Below, piece by piece: positions 1-9,545 of a stretch of DNA of 64,000 nt; position 1 is the stretch's first letter; each line of letters opens with the position of its first letter. Position numbers and translations under genes: made by a program. The stretch is from Bradyrhizobium sp. NP1 (GTDB lineage Bacteria; Pseudomonadota; Alphaproteobacteria; Rhizobiales; Xanthobacteraceae): assembly GCF_030378205.1 (NCBI RefSeq), contig NZ_CP127385.1, positions 7,232,001-7,296,000 of the forward strand, read 5' to 3'. A model generated the notes under the pieces. It saw only the letters and a program-made list of their open reading frames with translations. It did no database searches and was not told the DNA's origin.

Positions 1-1121
1 TTCTGCCGCTTGAAGGTGGCGCGCTTGTAGAGCGGGAAGAGCTGGAAGAAGAGCTTTATCTTGAGCCAGCGGCCATAGAGACCAAGGGGCTCAAAGAGCA
101 CGAACAGCACGATGATGACGCCGTAGATCGCGCCCTTCAGCCCGTTGGCGGAGGCGAAGGCCGCGACGCTGTCCTGGATATGGCCGGCGCGCTCGCTGCC
201 GGCGCCGAGCGTCGCGGCAAGGCCCCCGATCATGCCGGGCACGTCGTCCTTCAGATAGGTCAGCAGCGGATCGATCATGACGACGAATATCGCGCCCAGC
301 ACCGCGCCATGCAGGCTGATGATGCCGCCGATCAGGATCACGATGATGAACTCGATCGAGAGCTGCAACGTGAACATCTCGGGCGAGATAAAGGACAGCT
401 TGTGGGCGAACAGGCAGCCGGCAAAGCCGGTGATGGCGGCACTGATCGCGAACGACTTCACCTTGTAGAGCGAAACGTTGATGCCCATGCTGCGCGCGGC
501 GGTCTCGCTGTCGCGGATCGCGACGAAGGCGCGGCCCGTCGGCGAACGCAGCAGGTTGAGCGTTCCGACGATGACGAGCGTAAGAACGCCAAGGCAGAGG
601 AAATAGAAGGCCGGGCTGTCGCGCGACACGGCCGTGCCCAGAAGCTGGATCGCCTTCACACGCATGCCCTCGTTGCCATGGGTGACGCTTTCCCACCGCG
701 CCAGGATTTCCTCGACGATGAAGGCAAAGGAAATCGTCGCAATCACGAGATAGATGCCTTGCAGCCGCAGCGCCGGAAATCCGACCAGCGCGCCGATCGC
801 CCCGGTGAGGAGCCCTGCCGCCAGGAAATAGACCGGGAACGGCACGTTGAACTGCTGCAGATAGGCCGTCGTATAGGCGCCGATGGCGAGAAAGGCGGCA
901 TGGCCCAGCGAGGCCTGCCCGGTGAAGCCGGTCAGGATCAGAAGCGCGACGCCGACCGTCGCATAGATCATGACGAAGACGAGCTGGCTGACGAAATAGC
1001 TCGACAGCACGAACGGCGCGATCACGAGCAGAACCAGCAGCGTGCCGTAGGAAAGCACGTAGCCGGAATGCGGAAACAGCCGGATGTCGTCCTCATAGTC
1101 GGTCTTGAACAGGAACCGCAT
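1..1121 (-). CDS. livM: Branched-chain amino acid ABC transporter permease LivM (3' end outside window)
   Basis: Inner-membrane permease of a high-affinity branched-chain amino acid (or related amide/organic acid) ABC importer. The frame starts at an ATG complementary to 1119-1121 (MRFLFKTDYEDD) and stays open to base 1, so the C-terminus lies outside. It shows many hydrophobic segments and the LivM signature region LTGFTGQASLGHAAF about 65 residues in, followed by LRLQGIYLVIAT, typical of the family. The start lies 6 bp after the livH stop, so the two are co-transcribed and their products should form the heterodimeric channel. The ATP-binding and binding-protein genes of this operon are not visible here. 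Substrate is not predictable from sequence. Confidence 0.9.
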   Translation of the reverse strand, partial: MRFLFKTDYEDDIRLFPHSGYVLSYGTLLVLLVIAPFVLSSYFVSQLVFVMIYATVGVALLILTGFTGQASLGHAAFLAIGAYTTAYLQQFNVPFPVYFLAAGLLTGAIGALVGFPALRLQGIYLVIATISFAFIVEEILARWESVTHGNEGMRVKAIQLLGTAVSRDSPAFYFLCLGVLTLVIVGTLNLLRSPTGRAFVAIRDSETAARSMGINVSLYKVKSFAISAAITGFAGCLFAHKLSFISPEMFTLQLSIEFIIVILIGGIISLHGAVLGAIFVVMIDPLLTYLKDDVPGMIGGLAATLGAGSERAGHIQDSVAAFASANGLKGAIYGVIIVLFVLFEPLGLYGRWLKIKLFFQLFPLYKRATFKRQ

Positions 1122-1127
1122 CTAGGC

Positions 1128-2003
1128 TCAGACCTTCTTCCGCATCACATGGCCAAACAGGCCTTCCGGCTTGAGCAGCAGCACGAGCAGCAGCACCACA
1201 TAGGGCGCGACGTCCTTCCATCCTTCGGGCAGATAGAAGCCGGCCATGCTCTCGATCACGCCGATCAGGACGCCGCCGACCACGGCGCCGGGAATCGAGC
1301 CGAAGCCGCCGAGGACCGCGGCAGGAAAAGCCTTCAGGCCCAGCACCAGGCCCACATTGGAGTGAATGAAGGTGATCGGCGCGAGCAGCACGCCGGCGCA
1401 GGTCGCGACCGCCGCCGAGATCGCCCAGACGATCGACACCACGCGCTTGACCGGAATGCCCATGTAGTACGCGGCGAGCATGTTCTCGGATGTCGCGCGC
1501 ATCGCCGTGCCCAGCGCGGTCTTGTTGAAGAACAGATACAGCAGCGCGCACAGGATGATGGTCGCCGCGATCACCGAAAGCTTGTCATAGGCGAGCACCA
1601 GCGAGCCGACACGCAGCACCCCCTGGCTGAACGGCGTCTCGATCTTGAAATCGTCGGTGCCCCAGATCATGCCGGCGACCGAGCGCAGGAAAGTGCCGAG
1701 CCCGATGGTCGCCATGATGATCGAGAACTGCGGATAGCCGAGGATCGGCCGCACCACGAGGCGCTCGGCCAGCATGCCGAACAGCGCCATGGCAGCGACC
1801 GCGCCGGCAAATCCGATCCAGTAGTTCAGCCCCAAAATGCCGATGAAGGTGAAGGCGAAGAATCCGCCCAGCATCATCAGGTCGCCCTGGGCGAAATTGA
1901 CGACCTCGGTCGCCTTGTAGACAAGGACGAAGCCGAGCGCGATCAGGCCATACACGCAGCCAAGCGCAATGCCGCTCACGAGCTGCTGAACGAAGTCCAG
2001 CAT
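1128..2003 (-). CDS. livH: Branched-chain amino acid ABC transporter permease LivH
   Basis: 291-residue inner-membrane permease of the LivH family. It begins MLDFVQQLVSGIALGCVYGLIALGF and carries the family-typical stretch VNFAQGDLMMLGGF early and FPAAVLGGFGSIPGAVVGG late; the hydrophobic profile fits about eight membrane segments. It is the first gene of the operon visible here and is followed after 6 bp by livM. The 257 bp upstream separate it from a divergent ABC-2 exporter ATPase gene, so its promoter must lie there; no clear operator was seen. Unusually for a liv operon, no binding-protein gene precedes it, so that gene may be downstream of livM, outside the window, or elsewhere. Confidence 0.93.
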   Translation of the reverse strand: MLDFVQQLVSGIALGCVYGLIALGFVLVYKATEVVNFAQGDLMMLGGFFAFTFIGILGLNYWIGFAGAVAAMALFGMLAERLVVRPILGYPQFSIIMATIGLGTFLRSVAGMIWGTDDFKIETPFSQGVLRVGSLVLAYDKLSVIAATIILCALLYLFFNKTALGTAMRATSENMLAAYYMGIPVKRVVSIVWAISAAVATCAGVLLAPITFIHSNVGLVLGLKAFPAAVLGGFGSIPGAVVGGVLIGVIESMAGFYLPEGWKDVAPYVVLLLVLLLKPEGLFGHVMRKKV

Positions 2004-2260
2004 GGCCGTTTGTCCCTCCCCGACGCGGGCCTGGCGATTCTTTTCGACCGCCTTGCCGCATCTTGTGTCCAGACGCTGTCCGCAAAAAGCGAAGGCCGCG
2101 CCGCCTTGTCCCTGCCGTCATTGAGCCCAAAGCGCCGATCCCTGTCAACAAAGCGCTCCCTCGCGCAGAATTGAGCTGATCGCTGGCCGGTCGGATTCAC
2201 CGCGCCGAAAGTTCTTCGGTCCATGGTGCCGGGCGGAAACGATCCCGGATTGCCGCCACC

Positions 2261-3013
2261 ATGACATCACGCCCAGCCGCGCTGCAGCTAAAAGGGTTAA
2301 CGAAGCGTTTTGACCGCCCCGCGGTCGATGCGCTCGATCTCACGGTCCGCGCCGGGGAATTCTATGCCCTGGTCGGGCCGAACGGCGCCGGCAAGACCAC
2401 GACGCTGCGCATGGTGGCAGGGCTGCTGAAGCCGGACGCCGGCTCCGTCTCGATCTGCGGCATCGACGCGCTGGCCGACCCGGTCGCCGCCAAGCAGGTG
2501 ATGGCATGGGTCTCCGACGAGCCGATGATTTATGACAAGCTCACGCCGCTCGAATATCTCGAATTCGTCGCCGGCCTCTGGGGCATCGATCCCCGGCTTG
2601 CCGAGGCTTCCGCGCGCGAGCTCCTGACGTCGCTCGGCCTTGGCGCCCACCTCGGCGAGCGCTGCGAGGGCTTCTCCAAGGGAATGCGCCAGAAGGTCGC
2701 ACTGGCCGGCGCCCTGGTCCACGACCCCCGCCTGATCATCCTCGACGAGCCGCTGACCGGGCTCGACGCGGTCTCCGCCCGCCATGTCAAGGGACTGCTG
2801 AGCGCGCGCGTGCGCGCCGGCGGCACCATCATCATGACGACGCATATCCTGGAAGTGGCCGAGCGCATGGCTGACCGGATCGGCGTGATCGCCGCGGGAC
2901 GGCTGGTTGCCGAGGGAACGCTGACGGAGCTGCGCCAGCAGAACGGGCTGACCGATACCAGCCTCGAGGATCTCTTCATCGCGCTGGTCGACGTCGAGGC
3001 CGACGCGGCATGA
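2261..3013 (+). CDS. ABC-2 type exporter ATP-binding protein
   Basis: 250-residue cytoplasmic ATPase of the CcmA/NodI-like class that powers ABC-2 exporters. Walker A GPNGAGKTT is at residues 39-47, the signature FSKGMRQ at 138-144 (a non-canonical form common in this class), Walker B LIILDEP at 158-164, and the switch histidine in MTTHILEVAE. Its stop overlaps the start of the permease gene in an ATGA (3010-3013), so the pair is translationally coupled. The exported substrate (drug, lipid or other) cannot be told. Ribosome-binding sequence before the ATG is weak. Confidence 0.9.
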   Translation: MTSRPAALQLKGLTKRFDRPAVDALDLTVRAGEFYALVGPNGAGKTTTLRMVAGLLKPDAGSVSICGIDALADPVAAKQVMAWVSDEPMIYDKLTPLEYLEFVAGLWGIDPRLAEASARELLTSLGLGAHLGERCEGFSKGMRQKVALAGALVHDPRLIILDEPLTGLDAVSARHVKGLLSARVRAGGTIIMTTHILEVAERMADRIGVIAAGRLVAEGTLTELRQQNGLTDTSLEDLFIALVDVEADAA

Positions 3014-4536
3014 ATTCGACCGCCATGCTTGCCTGGTTTGCGCGCCACGAGCTGCGGCTCGCCTGGCGCGAATGGTTCGCCATGATGACCGGTGGACGGC
3101 GCGGCCGCAAACGCCTGGCCATGATCGGCCTCGTGCTGTTTGCCGCCTTCATGCACATTCCGGCCTGGGCCGTGGTCGGCCGGTTTGCCGACCGGCAACT
3201 GCCGCTCGACAAATCCTCGCTCATCGTCATCACGGCGACGATCCTTTTGTCCTGGGCGCTGATGCTGTCGCAGGCTATCGAATCGGTGACGCGGGTGTTC
3301 TACGCCCGCGCCGACCTCGACCTGATCATGTCCTCCCCGGTGCGGCTCGCGGACATCTTTTCGATCCGCATCGCCGCGATCGCGCTGTCGGTGTGCGGGA
3401 TGGCGCTCGTGCTGTCGACGCCGTTCGTCGATGTGCTCGTGTTCAGCGGCGGCGCCCGGTGGCTGTCCGCGTTTGGCGTCGTCATCGCCATCGGCCTTTC
3501 AGCGGCGGCGGTCGCGATCGCCATCACGATCCTGCTGTTCCGGCTGATCGGTCCGGCGCGGACGCGCTTCGTCGCGCAGATCGTTTCCGCCATCATCGGC
3601 GCCGGCTTCGTGATCGCGCTGCAGGTCGCGGCGATCCTGTCCTATGGCACGCTGTCACGCTTTGCGATCCTCACCTCCGATGCAGCCGAGCGGTTCGTGC
3701 CCGACGGCGACAGCGTGCTGTGGTGGCCGGCACGCGCCGCGCTCGGCGACGGCGAGGCGCTGATGCTGCTGCTGGCCTCCAGCCTCGTGCTGCTCGGCAG
3801 CGTCATGGCGCTGTTTTCGCCACGCTTCGCCGAGACCGCGATCCGCACCGCTTCGCATGCGAATGCGTCCCGGCAAGCGGCACGCGCCCGGCCGTTCCGC
3901 GGCGGCTCGCGACAGCGGGCGCTGCGGCGCAAGGAATTCCTGCTGCTGCGGCGCGACCCCTGGCTGATGTCGCAGAGCCTGATGCAGCTGCTCTATCTCG
4001 TGCCACCGGCGCTGCTGTTGTGGCGGAGCTTTGCCGACAGCTCGGCGGCGATCGTGCTGGTCACGCCCGTCATCGTGATGGCCGCAGGCCAGCTCGCCGG
4101 CGGGCTCGCCTGGCTTGCCATTTCCGGCGAGGATGCGGCCGATCTGGTGACGACCGCGCCGCTCGCGCCATCGCGCGTGATGCGCGCCAAGCTCGAAGTG
4201 GTTCTGATGTCGGTTGCCGGCATCTTCGCGCCGCTCGTCGCAGCGCTCGCCCTTGCTTCGCTGCGGCAGGCGGCGATAACGGCGGCCGGCGTCATCATCG
4301 CCGCGACGTCGGCCACCGCGATCCAGCTCTGGTTCCGCGTGCAGGCGAGGCGCAGCCAGTTCCGCCGCCGCCAGACCTCGTCAAGGCTTGCAACCTTCGC
4401 GGAAGCCTTCGCATCGATCGGCTGGGCCGCGACCGCGGCACTGGCGCTGACGGTGCCCCTCGGCGCCGCGATTACCGGCCTGATGACGGCCCTCATCCTC
4501 GCCGCAACATGGAAGCTCAGCCCGCGCCGGGCGTAG
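3010..4536 (+). CDS. ABC-2 type exporter permease
   Basis: 508-residue membrane protein with a basic N-terminal cytoplasmic stretch, then about ten or more hydrophobic segments in two blocks (roughly 40-280 and 320-505) separated by an Arg-rich cytoplasmic loop (RQAARARPFRGGSRQRALRRKEFLLLRRDPWL). That loop motif, a short basic helix before KEFLLLRRDP, recurs in large ABC-2 permeases of bacteria. It overlaps the upstream ATPase by 4 bp and is the obvious partner. No periplasmic adaptor is encoded nearby, which fits a simple two-gene exporter. Substrate unknown. Confidence 0.82.
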   Translation: MNSTAMLAWFARHELRLAWREWFAMMTGGRRGRKRLAMIGLVLFAAFMHIPAWAVVGRFADRQLPLDKSSLIVITATILLSWALMLSQAIESVTRVFYARADLDLIMSSPVRLADIFSIRIAAIALSVCGMALVLSTPFVDVLVFSGGARWLSAFGVVIAIGLSAAAVAIAITILLFRLIGPARTRFVAQIVSAIIGAGFVIALQVAAILSYGTLSRFAILTSDAAERFVPDGDSVLWWPARAALGDGEALMLLLASSLVLLGSVMALFSPRFAETAIRTASHANASRQAARARPFRGGSRQRALRRKEFLLLRRDPWLMSQSLMQLLYLVPPALLLWRSFADSSAAIVLVTPVIVMAAGQLAGGLAWLAISGEDAADLVTTAPLAPSRVMRAKLEVVLMSVAGIFAPLVAALALASLRQAAITAAGVIIAATSATAIQLWFRVQARRSQFRRRQTSSRLATFAEAFASIGWAATAALALTVPLGAAITGLMTALILAATWKLSPRRA

Positions 4537-4539
4537 GCC

Positions 4540-5463
4540 TCACCCGTTGATCAGCTCCATCACGGCCGATGCGAAAGCCTCCGGCTCCTCCTGCGGCAGG
4601 TTGTGGCCGGCACGCGGGACGACGCGATGGACGCGGCGGCCGGTGAATTTTGCGGCGTTCGCGGAGCCATCGGTCGAAGGCACAACCCGGTCATCCTCAC
4701 CGTCCAGCGTGATCGCGGGCACGGTGATCGCCGGCAGAACGGCAAGTCGCCGCTGGATCTCGGCATAGCGCGGATCGCCTGCGGCAAGGCCGTAGCGATG
4801 ACGATAGCTGTGGATCACGACCTCGACAAAGTCGGGGTTGTCGTGCGCCGCCGCGGTGCGCTCGAAGCAGGCGTCGTCGAAGCGCCAGTTCGGTGACCAC
4901 TGCTGCCACAGCAGCCTGGTGATGTCGCGGCGATGAGCTGCAAGGCCGGCGCGCCCGCGCTCGGTCTGGAAATACCACTGGTACCAATAGGCGACCTCGC
5001 GCTCCACCGGCGCCGGGACAAGTGCGTGGGCGATATCCTGGATCAAGTAGCCGTTGACGCAGACAAGCCCGCTGCACCGCTCCGGCCACAGCGCCGCGCC
5101 GACGCAGGCGGCGCGGCCGCCCCAGTCGTAGCCCGCAAAGACCGCTCGCGGGATCGCCAGCGCATCCATCAGCGCCAGCAGGTCGGCGCCGATCGCAGCC
5201 TGCTCGCCCGAGCGCTGCGTGGCCGGGTCGAAAAAGCGCGTTGGTCCATAGCCGCGCAAATAGGGCACGATGGCGCGAATACCCTTGGCGGCAAGCAGCG
5301 GCACCACGTCGACATAGCTGTGAATGTCGTAGGGATAGCCGTGCAGCAGTATCGCGACCGGGCCGTCCGCCGGACCCGCTTCGTGATAAGCGATCTCGAG
5401 AACATCCGTCTTGGCATGGCGAAGCGGCTCGAGGCGTTGGGATGGCGATGCGCGCGACGTCAT
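4540..5463 (-). CDS. Alpha/beta hydrolase (epoxide hydrolase / haloalkane dehalogenase-like)
   Basis: 307 residues, cytoplasmic. It carries HGYP (oxyanion-hole motif) at 41-44, the nucleophile elbow GYDWGG with Asp113, a C-terminal acidic stretch DGEDD (254-258) and the catalytic histidine in RAGHN (His287). An Asp nucleophile followed by Trp is the hallmark of epoxide hydrolases and dehalogenases rather than esterases, so an ester-enzyme intermediate mechanism is inferred. The region between about 145 and 225 would be the cap domain. It is a single gene, ending 3 bp from the convergent exporter permease and divergent from the secreted MBL-fold gene. Natural substrate unknown. Confidence 0.85.
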   Translation of the reverse strand: MTSRASPSQRLEPLRHAKTDVLEIAYHEAGPADGPVAILLHGYPYDIHSYVDVVPLLAAKGIRAIVPYLRGYGPTRFFDPATQRSGEQAAIGADLLALMDALAIPRAVFAGYDWGGRAACVGAALWPERCSGLVCVNGYLIQDIAHALVPAPVEREVAYWYQWYFQTERGRAGLAAHRRDITRLLWQQWSPNWRFDDACFERTAAAHDNPDFVEVVIHSYRHRYGLAAGDPRYAEIQRRLAVLPAITVPAITLDGEDDRVVPSTDGSANAAKFTGRRVHRVVPRAGHNLPQEEPEAFASAVMELING

Positions 5464-5554
5464 GACGGCAACTCCTGCTTCAATCTTGACGTTCTATTGA
5501 TCGTGCCAAGCATAGTTCCATCCGGAATTACGCGATACGGTCCACGGTCCGCAA

Positions 5555-6382
5555 ATGGGTCTGGCTGTGTTGCGCGTTTTTCCGATCGTTCTGGCTTTCC
5601 TCGGCTTCGTGATCACGCCTGCGTTCGCCCAGCAACCGCAGCGCAGCGAATGCCTGGCGATGGCCAACGCGGTCCCCCGCGCGACGCCTGCGGCCTTCCG
5701 CCGCCTTGCCGCGAAGGCAGATGAGGTGGCGATCACCTATGGCGGCCACTCCACCTATTTCATCGATACGCCCGCGGGCATTCGCATCGCGACCGACTAC
5801 AGCGGCGCCTACCAGATCGGCCACCTGCCCGACGTCGTCACCATGAACCGGGCGCATTCGACGCACTACACGCTGTTTCCCGATCCGAAGATCCCGCATG
5901 TGCTGCATGGCTGGGGCGAGAACGGACAGCCCGCGAAAATTTCGGAGCGGATTGGCGATGTCTTCATCCGCAACGTCACCACCGACATCCGCCGCTTCTA
6001 CGGCGAAGATCCGGGCGGCGAGATGATCAGGGACGGCAACTCGATCTTCATCTTCGAGGTAGCTGGGCTCTGCATCGGCCATCTCGGCCATCTGCATCAT
6101 CCACTCGATGACGCCCGCTATGCCGCGATCGGACGGCTCGACATCGTGATGGTGCCGATCGATGGCACCTATACCATGTCGCTCGACGGCATCTCGGAAA
6201 TCACGCGCCGGTTGCGCGCCGCCGTCGTGCTGCCGATGCACCGCTTTGCGACGCCGCTCGACGACTTCATGCGGCGGATCGGCCAGCAGTTCGAGATCGA
6301 CCTCAGGACCAGCGGCACGCTGACGATCTCGCGCGATACCCTGCCCGGCACGCCGACGGTCATCATCCTCGACGGGGTCTGA
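5555..6382 (+). CDS. Secreted metallo-beta-lactamase-fold hydrolase
   Basis: 275 residues with a signal peptide (hydrophobic 5-22, likely cleavage after AFA at 25), so periplasmic. Histidine-rich elements typical of the UlaG-like metal-dependent hydrolase branch follow: GGHSTYFID near residue 63, NRAHSTHY near 99, GHLGHLHHPL near 175 and LPMHRF near 225. Together they can supply a dinuclear metal site, although the first HxHxDH motif is degenerate (HSTHY). It is a stand-alone gene; substrate cannot be predicted. The ribosome-binding sequence before the ATG is weak. Confidence 0.75.
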   Translation: MGLAVLRVFPIVLAFLGFVITPAFAQQPQRSECLAMANAVPRATPAAFRRLAAKADEVAITYGGHSTYFIDTPAGIRIATDYSGAYQIGHLPDVVTMNRAHSTHYTLFPDPKIPHVLHGWGENGQPAKISERIGDVFIRNVTTDIRRFYGEDPGGEMIRDGNSIFIFEVAGLCIGHLGHLHHPLDDARYAAIGRLDIVMVPIDGTYTMSLDGISEITRRLRAAVVLPMHRFATPLDDFMRRIGQQFEIDLRTSGTLTISRDTLPGTPTVIILDGV

Positions 6383-6390
6383 CTACGGGG

Positions 6391-6837
6391 TCAATTGCCG
6401 CCGATGATCCGGATCAGCTCCCGGTCCGGCCGATCGACCAGGTAGAACGCGACGATTTCGGCCGGCTCGCCGGCGGACGCGTTGTCGAACCTGGCAATAC
6501 GGGTATCGGCCGGCTCGAAGAACGCATCGCCTGCCTTGATGGTTCGGGCCGGCTGCCCCTCGATCTGAAAGATGAAAGCGCCCTTGGTGACGACGCCGAC
6601 GACGGGAATCGGATGGAGATGGTACGGCGTCGGCTGCCCCGGCGCGAACGCAATGCGTGCGCCCTTGACCTGCTGCGGGGCGGGCGCCGCATTTCCGAAC
6701 TTCTCGTCGAGGATCGGCTCGCGCTTCAACGGCGGAAACGAGGTCGCCGCCGTCGCAAGCGACAAGGACGCGCCAGCAACAAGCAGTGCTGCCACCGCCC
6801 ATCCCCTCCAGCAAGCGAATACATGTCGCGTGGTCAT
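6391..6837 (-). CDS. Exported cupin-domain protein
   Basis: About 148 residues from the preferred start at 6837 (MTTRHVFAC), which has GGGAG nearby; an upstream in-frame ATG at 6888 would add 17 residues that look non-coding. N-terminal hydrophobic segment (about 11-29) suggests export. One cupin barrel is visible: TPYHLHPIPVVGVVTKGAF supplies metal-ligand histidines and PARTIKAGDAFFEPADT is the second cupin motif. Such proteins bind a metal and small ligand; enzymatic role unknown. It is convergent with the MBL-fold gene, ending 8 bp away. Confidence 0.75.
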   Translation of the reverse strand: MTTRHVFACWRGWAVAALLVAGASLSLATAATSFPPLKREPILDEKFGNAAPAPQQVKGARIAFAPGQPTPYHLHPIPVVGVVTKGAFIFQIEGQPARTIKAGDAFFEPADTRIARFDNASAGEPAEIVAFYLVDRPDRELIRIIGGN

Positions 6838-7013
6838 TGGCTGATCTCCCGGCTTCGTCGAGCTTAGCAGACGCATTCCGCCCGACATCGGGCCGCCCGC
6901 TTATTTCAATGATCAGGCCAACGAATGGCAGGGTCAGCCAGCCAGGCGCAATTTCCTCCAAGTTCGCACCCTGCGATCCGTGCTGGTCTCGGGCATCACG
7001 CGAGGAGAGCGAC

Positions 7014-7559
7014 ATGAACGTCGAACGCAGCGATTTCGCCGCCGTGCTGCATGCACAACGACCGGACCCCGAGCGCGCCGCCGCCCTGCAGCTCTATGGC
7101 CGGTTTGTCGGCGACTGGGACGCCGAGATCATCGCCCATGGCGGCGATGGAACGAGCCATCGATCATCGGGCGAAATCCATTTCGGATGGGTGCTGGAGG
7201 GCCGCGCGATCCAGGATGTCTGGATGATCCCCCGCCGTGCCGACCGCAAGGACGCGAAGCCCTTTCCGATCGCCGGCAACTGGTACGGCACCACGCTTCG
7301 GATCTACGATCCGACGATCCAGGCCTGGCGGATCTACTGGATCGATCCCGCGACCAACTCGTTCCGCCAGCAGATCGGGCGCGCTGAAGGCAGCGACATC
7401 GTTCAGGAGAGCACGACGGAATCGGGCGCGCTGTCGCGCTGGCGATTTACCAGGATCACCGCCAATTCATTCCACTGGCTCGGCGAAGGCAAGATGCCCG
7501 CGGATGCCGATTGGCAAACCCGCGTCGAGGTGCTGGCGCGGCGCCGGCCGCCGGATTGA
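7014..7559 (+). CDS. DUF1579-like small beta-barrel protein
   Basis: 181 residues, no signal peptide. The start at 7014 is favoured by GAGGAG 6-10 bases upstream; the frame is open further upstream but that part overlaps the cupin gene antisense. FVGDWDAEII near residue 30 and repeated amphipathic beta-strand segments (RSSGEIHFGWVLEGRAIQDVW, YGTTLRIYDPTIQAWRIYWIDP, SRWRFTRITANSFHW) resemble DUF1579 and related lipocalin-like barrels, which carry a Gly-x-Trp near the N-terminus. Function unknown; ligand binding is an inference from the fold. Convergent with the next cupin gene. Confidence 0.65.
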   Translation: MNVERSDFAAVLHAQRPDPERAAALQLYGRFVGDWDAEIIAHGGDGTSHRSSGEIHFGWVLEGRAIQDVWMIPRRADRKDAKPFPIAGNWYGTTLRIYDPTIQAWRIYWIDPATNSFRQQIGRAEGSDIVQESTTESGALSRWRFTRITANSFHWLGEGKMPADADWQTRVEVLARRRPPD

Positions 7560-7584
7560 GGCGACGCCGGCAAAAGAACGGGCG

Positions 7585-8040
7585 CTAGCCCGTGCCGACC
7601 AGGCTCGCCGGCTGACGCTCGTTCGGCGGCAGCAGAATTCGCTTCAGCTTCGAGAACGCGCGAATCGCAAAGCCGAGCCATGCCGGCTGAGCCTTGCGGC
7701 AGAAGGCGATCTTCTTGACGCGGCCCTCGACATGCCAGCGCGCATGCGCGCCGTCACGGAACAGGATGACGTCGCCGGCCGCGTAGCGCTTCGCCGGCAT
7801 GGTGTCGCTCTCGAGCACGATCGATCCTTCGAGGATCATGATCGTCTCGTCGAAATCATAGTACCAGTTGAAGCGGCCTTCGCTGCATTCCCAGATGATC
7901 GTGGATGCCGTTCCATCGCTGCTGCACGAGAGCATGCATGACCGCGCCTGCGGATTGCCCTCGATGATCCAGGACGGCTCGATCGGGCTGGGCATCAGCT
8001 CGACCGTGGTCTTTGCGGTTTCGATGAGGGATTGAGACAT
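7585..8040 (-). CDS. Cupin domain protein (DUF861 / EutQ-like)
   Basis: 151 residues from ATG at 8040 (MSQSLIETAKTT). The core WECSEGRFNWYYDFDETIMILEGSIVLE followed by YAAGDVILFRDGAHARWHVEG is the DUF861 cupin pattern, with Glu/Tyr residues replacing the usual metal-binding histidines. This subfamily includes ureidoglycine-related and EutQ-like proteins, but many members have unknown roles. The frame extends upstream to 8124, but that extension is Cys/Arg-rich and unlike the family. No operon partner; 248 bp of featureless sequence separate it from the aminopeptidase gene. Confidence 0.75.
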   Translation of the reverse strand: MSQSLIETAKTTVELMPSPIEPSWIIEGNPQARSCMLSCSSDGTASTIIWECSEGRFNWYYDFDETIMILEGSIVLESDTMPAKRYAAGDVILFRDGAHARWHVEGRVKKIAFCRKAQPAWLGFAIRAFSKLKRILLPPNERQPASLVGTG

Positions 8041-8288
8041 CACGGGCCTCGGACAGGAAATGCAATGACGTAATGAAGACGGCCCGGCAGGGCGCGCACA
8101 CGCTAGTGCGCGATTTTTAAGCATTCCTTACCAACCTCCACTCAATTGCAGGCAGCAGGCCGCTCGCGGTCTGCTAAATTGTCGCAGGCTGCCGTCGTCC
8201 TTGCGCATGGTAACGGCGTGCGGCTCGCCGCGCGATCCTGCACGGAAATCTCAACGGCGAGCGGACGCGACGCGGAACGCGCAGCCGT

Positions 8289-9545
8289 TCAGGCCCACTC
8301 GCCGCTGCGGAACACCGGCACGCGCGAGCCATCGGCGCGGATGCCGTCGATGTCGGTCTTGTCCGTGCCGATCATCCAGTCGATGTGGATCAAGCTCTTG
8401 TTGCCGCCTTGCGCCGCGATCTGCTCCGGCGTCAGCTTGTCGCCGTCGATGAAGCATTTCGAGTAGCACTGGCCGAGCGCGATATGGCAGGCCGCGTTCT
8501 CGTCGAACAGGGTGTTGTAGAACAACAGGCCGCTCTTCGAGATCGGCGAGGAATGCGGCACCAGCGCCACTTCGCCGAGCCGGCGCGCGCCCTCGTCGGT
8601 GTCGAGAACCTTCTTCAGCACCTCCTCGCCGCGCGCGGCGCTCGCCTCGACGATGCGTCCCTCCTCGAACCGTACCGCGATCTTGTCGATCAGCGTGCCC
8701 TGGTAGGAGAGCGGCTTGGAGCTGACGACGTGGCCCGAAACCTGCCGGCAATGCGGCGTGGTGAACACTTCCTCGGTCGGAATATTGGCGTTGCAGATGA
8801 TGCCGTTCTTGGCGCGCGAGGCGCCGCCTTCCCATTCGTGGCCGTCAGCAAGGCCGACCTTGAGGTCGGTGCCCGGCCCGGTGAAATGCAGCGCCTTGAA
8901 GCGTTGCCCGTTCAGCCACAGCGTCCGCTCGCGCAGCGCCGCGTTATGTTTCTGCCAGGCGGCGATCGCCCCTTCCTTGTCGACACGCGAAGCGGCAAAG
9001 ATCGCATCGGCCAGCTTGCCGACCGCGACATCCTCGGCCACGCCCGGAAAGACCTGCTTCGCCCATGACGGGCTCGGATAGGCGATGATGTTCCAGTTGG
9101 TGTCGAAGTTGACGATCTTTTCCAGTGCCGGCTGATAGGCCATCGAATTCGCCTTGCTGGCGCGCGCCACCTTGGCCGGGTCCTCGCCCGACAGCAGCAT
9201 CGGATTGTCGCCCACGATGGCGAGCCGCGCGGTATCGTCGGAAAATGCCTTGGCCATGCCCTCATAGAGCCAGTTGGCGGCATGGTCGAAGCCGCCCTCA
9301 TGGCCGAAGCGGTAGCGCGCGAGCGTGATCTCCTCATCCGACAGGATCGGCGTCACCAGGCTCGCGCCCGCCTTGTAGGCGTGCTCCGCAATCCGGCGGA
9401 CCAGGGGCAGCGCCACTGACGGCGCCGTCACCAGCACGTCCTGTCCCTCGCGCAGCCGCAAGCCCACCCGGATGGCCACTTCAGCAAGTCGGTCGAGCTT
9501 GGCGGGGTCGATCGGGGTTGCGTAGTCGCGAGGCACTGCAGGCAT
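8289..9545 (-). CDS. M29-family aminopeptidase
   Basis: 418 residues, cytoplasmic metallo-aminopeptidase of the thermophilic-aminopeptidase (M29) family, releasing N-terminal residues from peptides. The C-terminal half holds the family metal site: NIPTEEVFTTP with the conserved Glu pair, LGEVALVPHSSPI with histidine, IALGQCYSKC in place of the more usual alpha-helical His motif, and IHIDWMIGTDKTDIDGI. The start at 9545 (MPAVPRDYATP) follows an AGAGAGAAG purine run; an extended frame to 9611 is not supported. Single-gene unit. Confidence 0.88.
   Translation of the reverse strand: MPAVPRDYATPIDPAKLDRLAEVAIRVGLRLREGQDVLVTAPSVALPLVRRIAEHAYKAGASLVTPILSDEEITLARYRFGHEGGFDHAANWLYEGMAKAFSDDTARLAIVGDNPMLLSGEDPAKVARASKANSMAYQPALEKIVNFDTNWNIIAYPSPSWAKQVFPGVAEDVAVGKLADAIFAASRVDKEGAIAAWQKHNAALRERTLWLNGQRFKALHFTGPGTDLKVGLADGHEWEGGASRAKNGIICNANIPTEEVFTTPHCRQVSGHVVSSKPLSYQGTLIDKIAVRFEEGRIVEASAARGEEVLKKVLDTDEGARRLGEVALVPHSSPISKSGLLFYNTLFDENAACHIALGQCYSKCFIDGDKLTPEQIAAQGGNKSLIHIDWMIGTDKTDIDGIRADGSRVPVFRSGEWA

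Noticed and set aside
180..2174. 664-codon plus-strand open frame across livM and livH
   Set aside because: Antisense to two well-conserved permease genes; Asp/Arg/His/Gln-rich translation without domains, as expected from a high-GC shadow frame.
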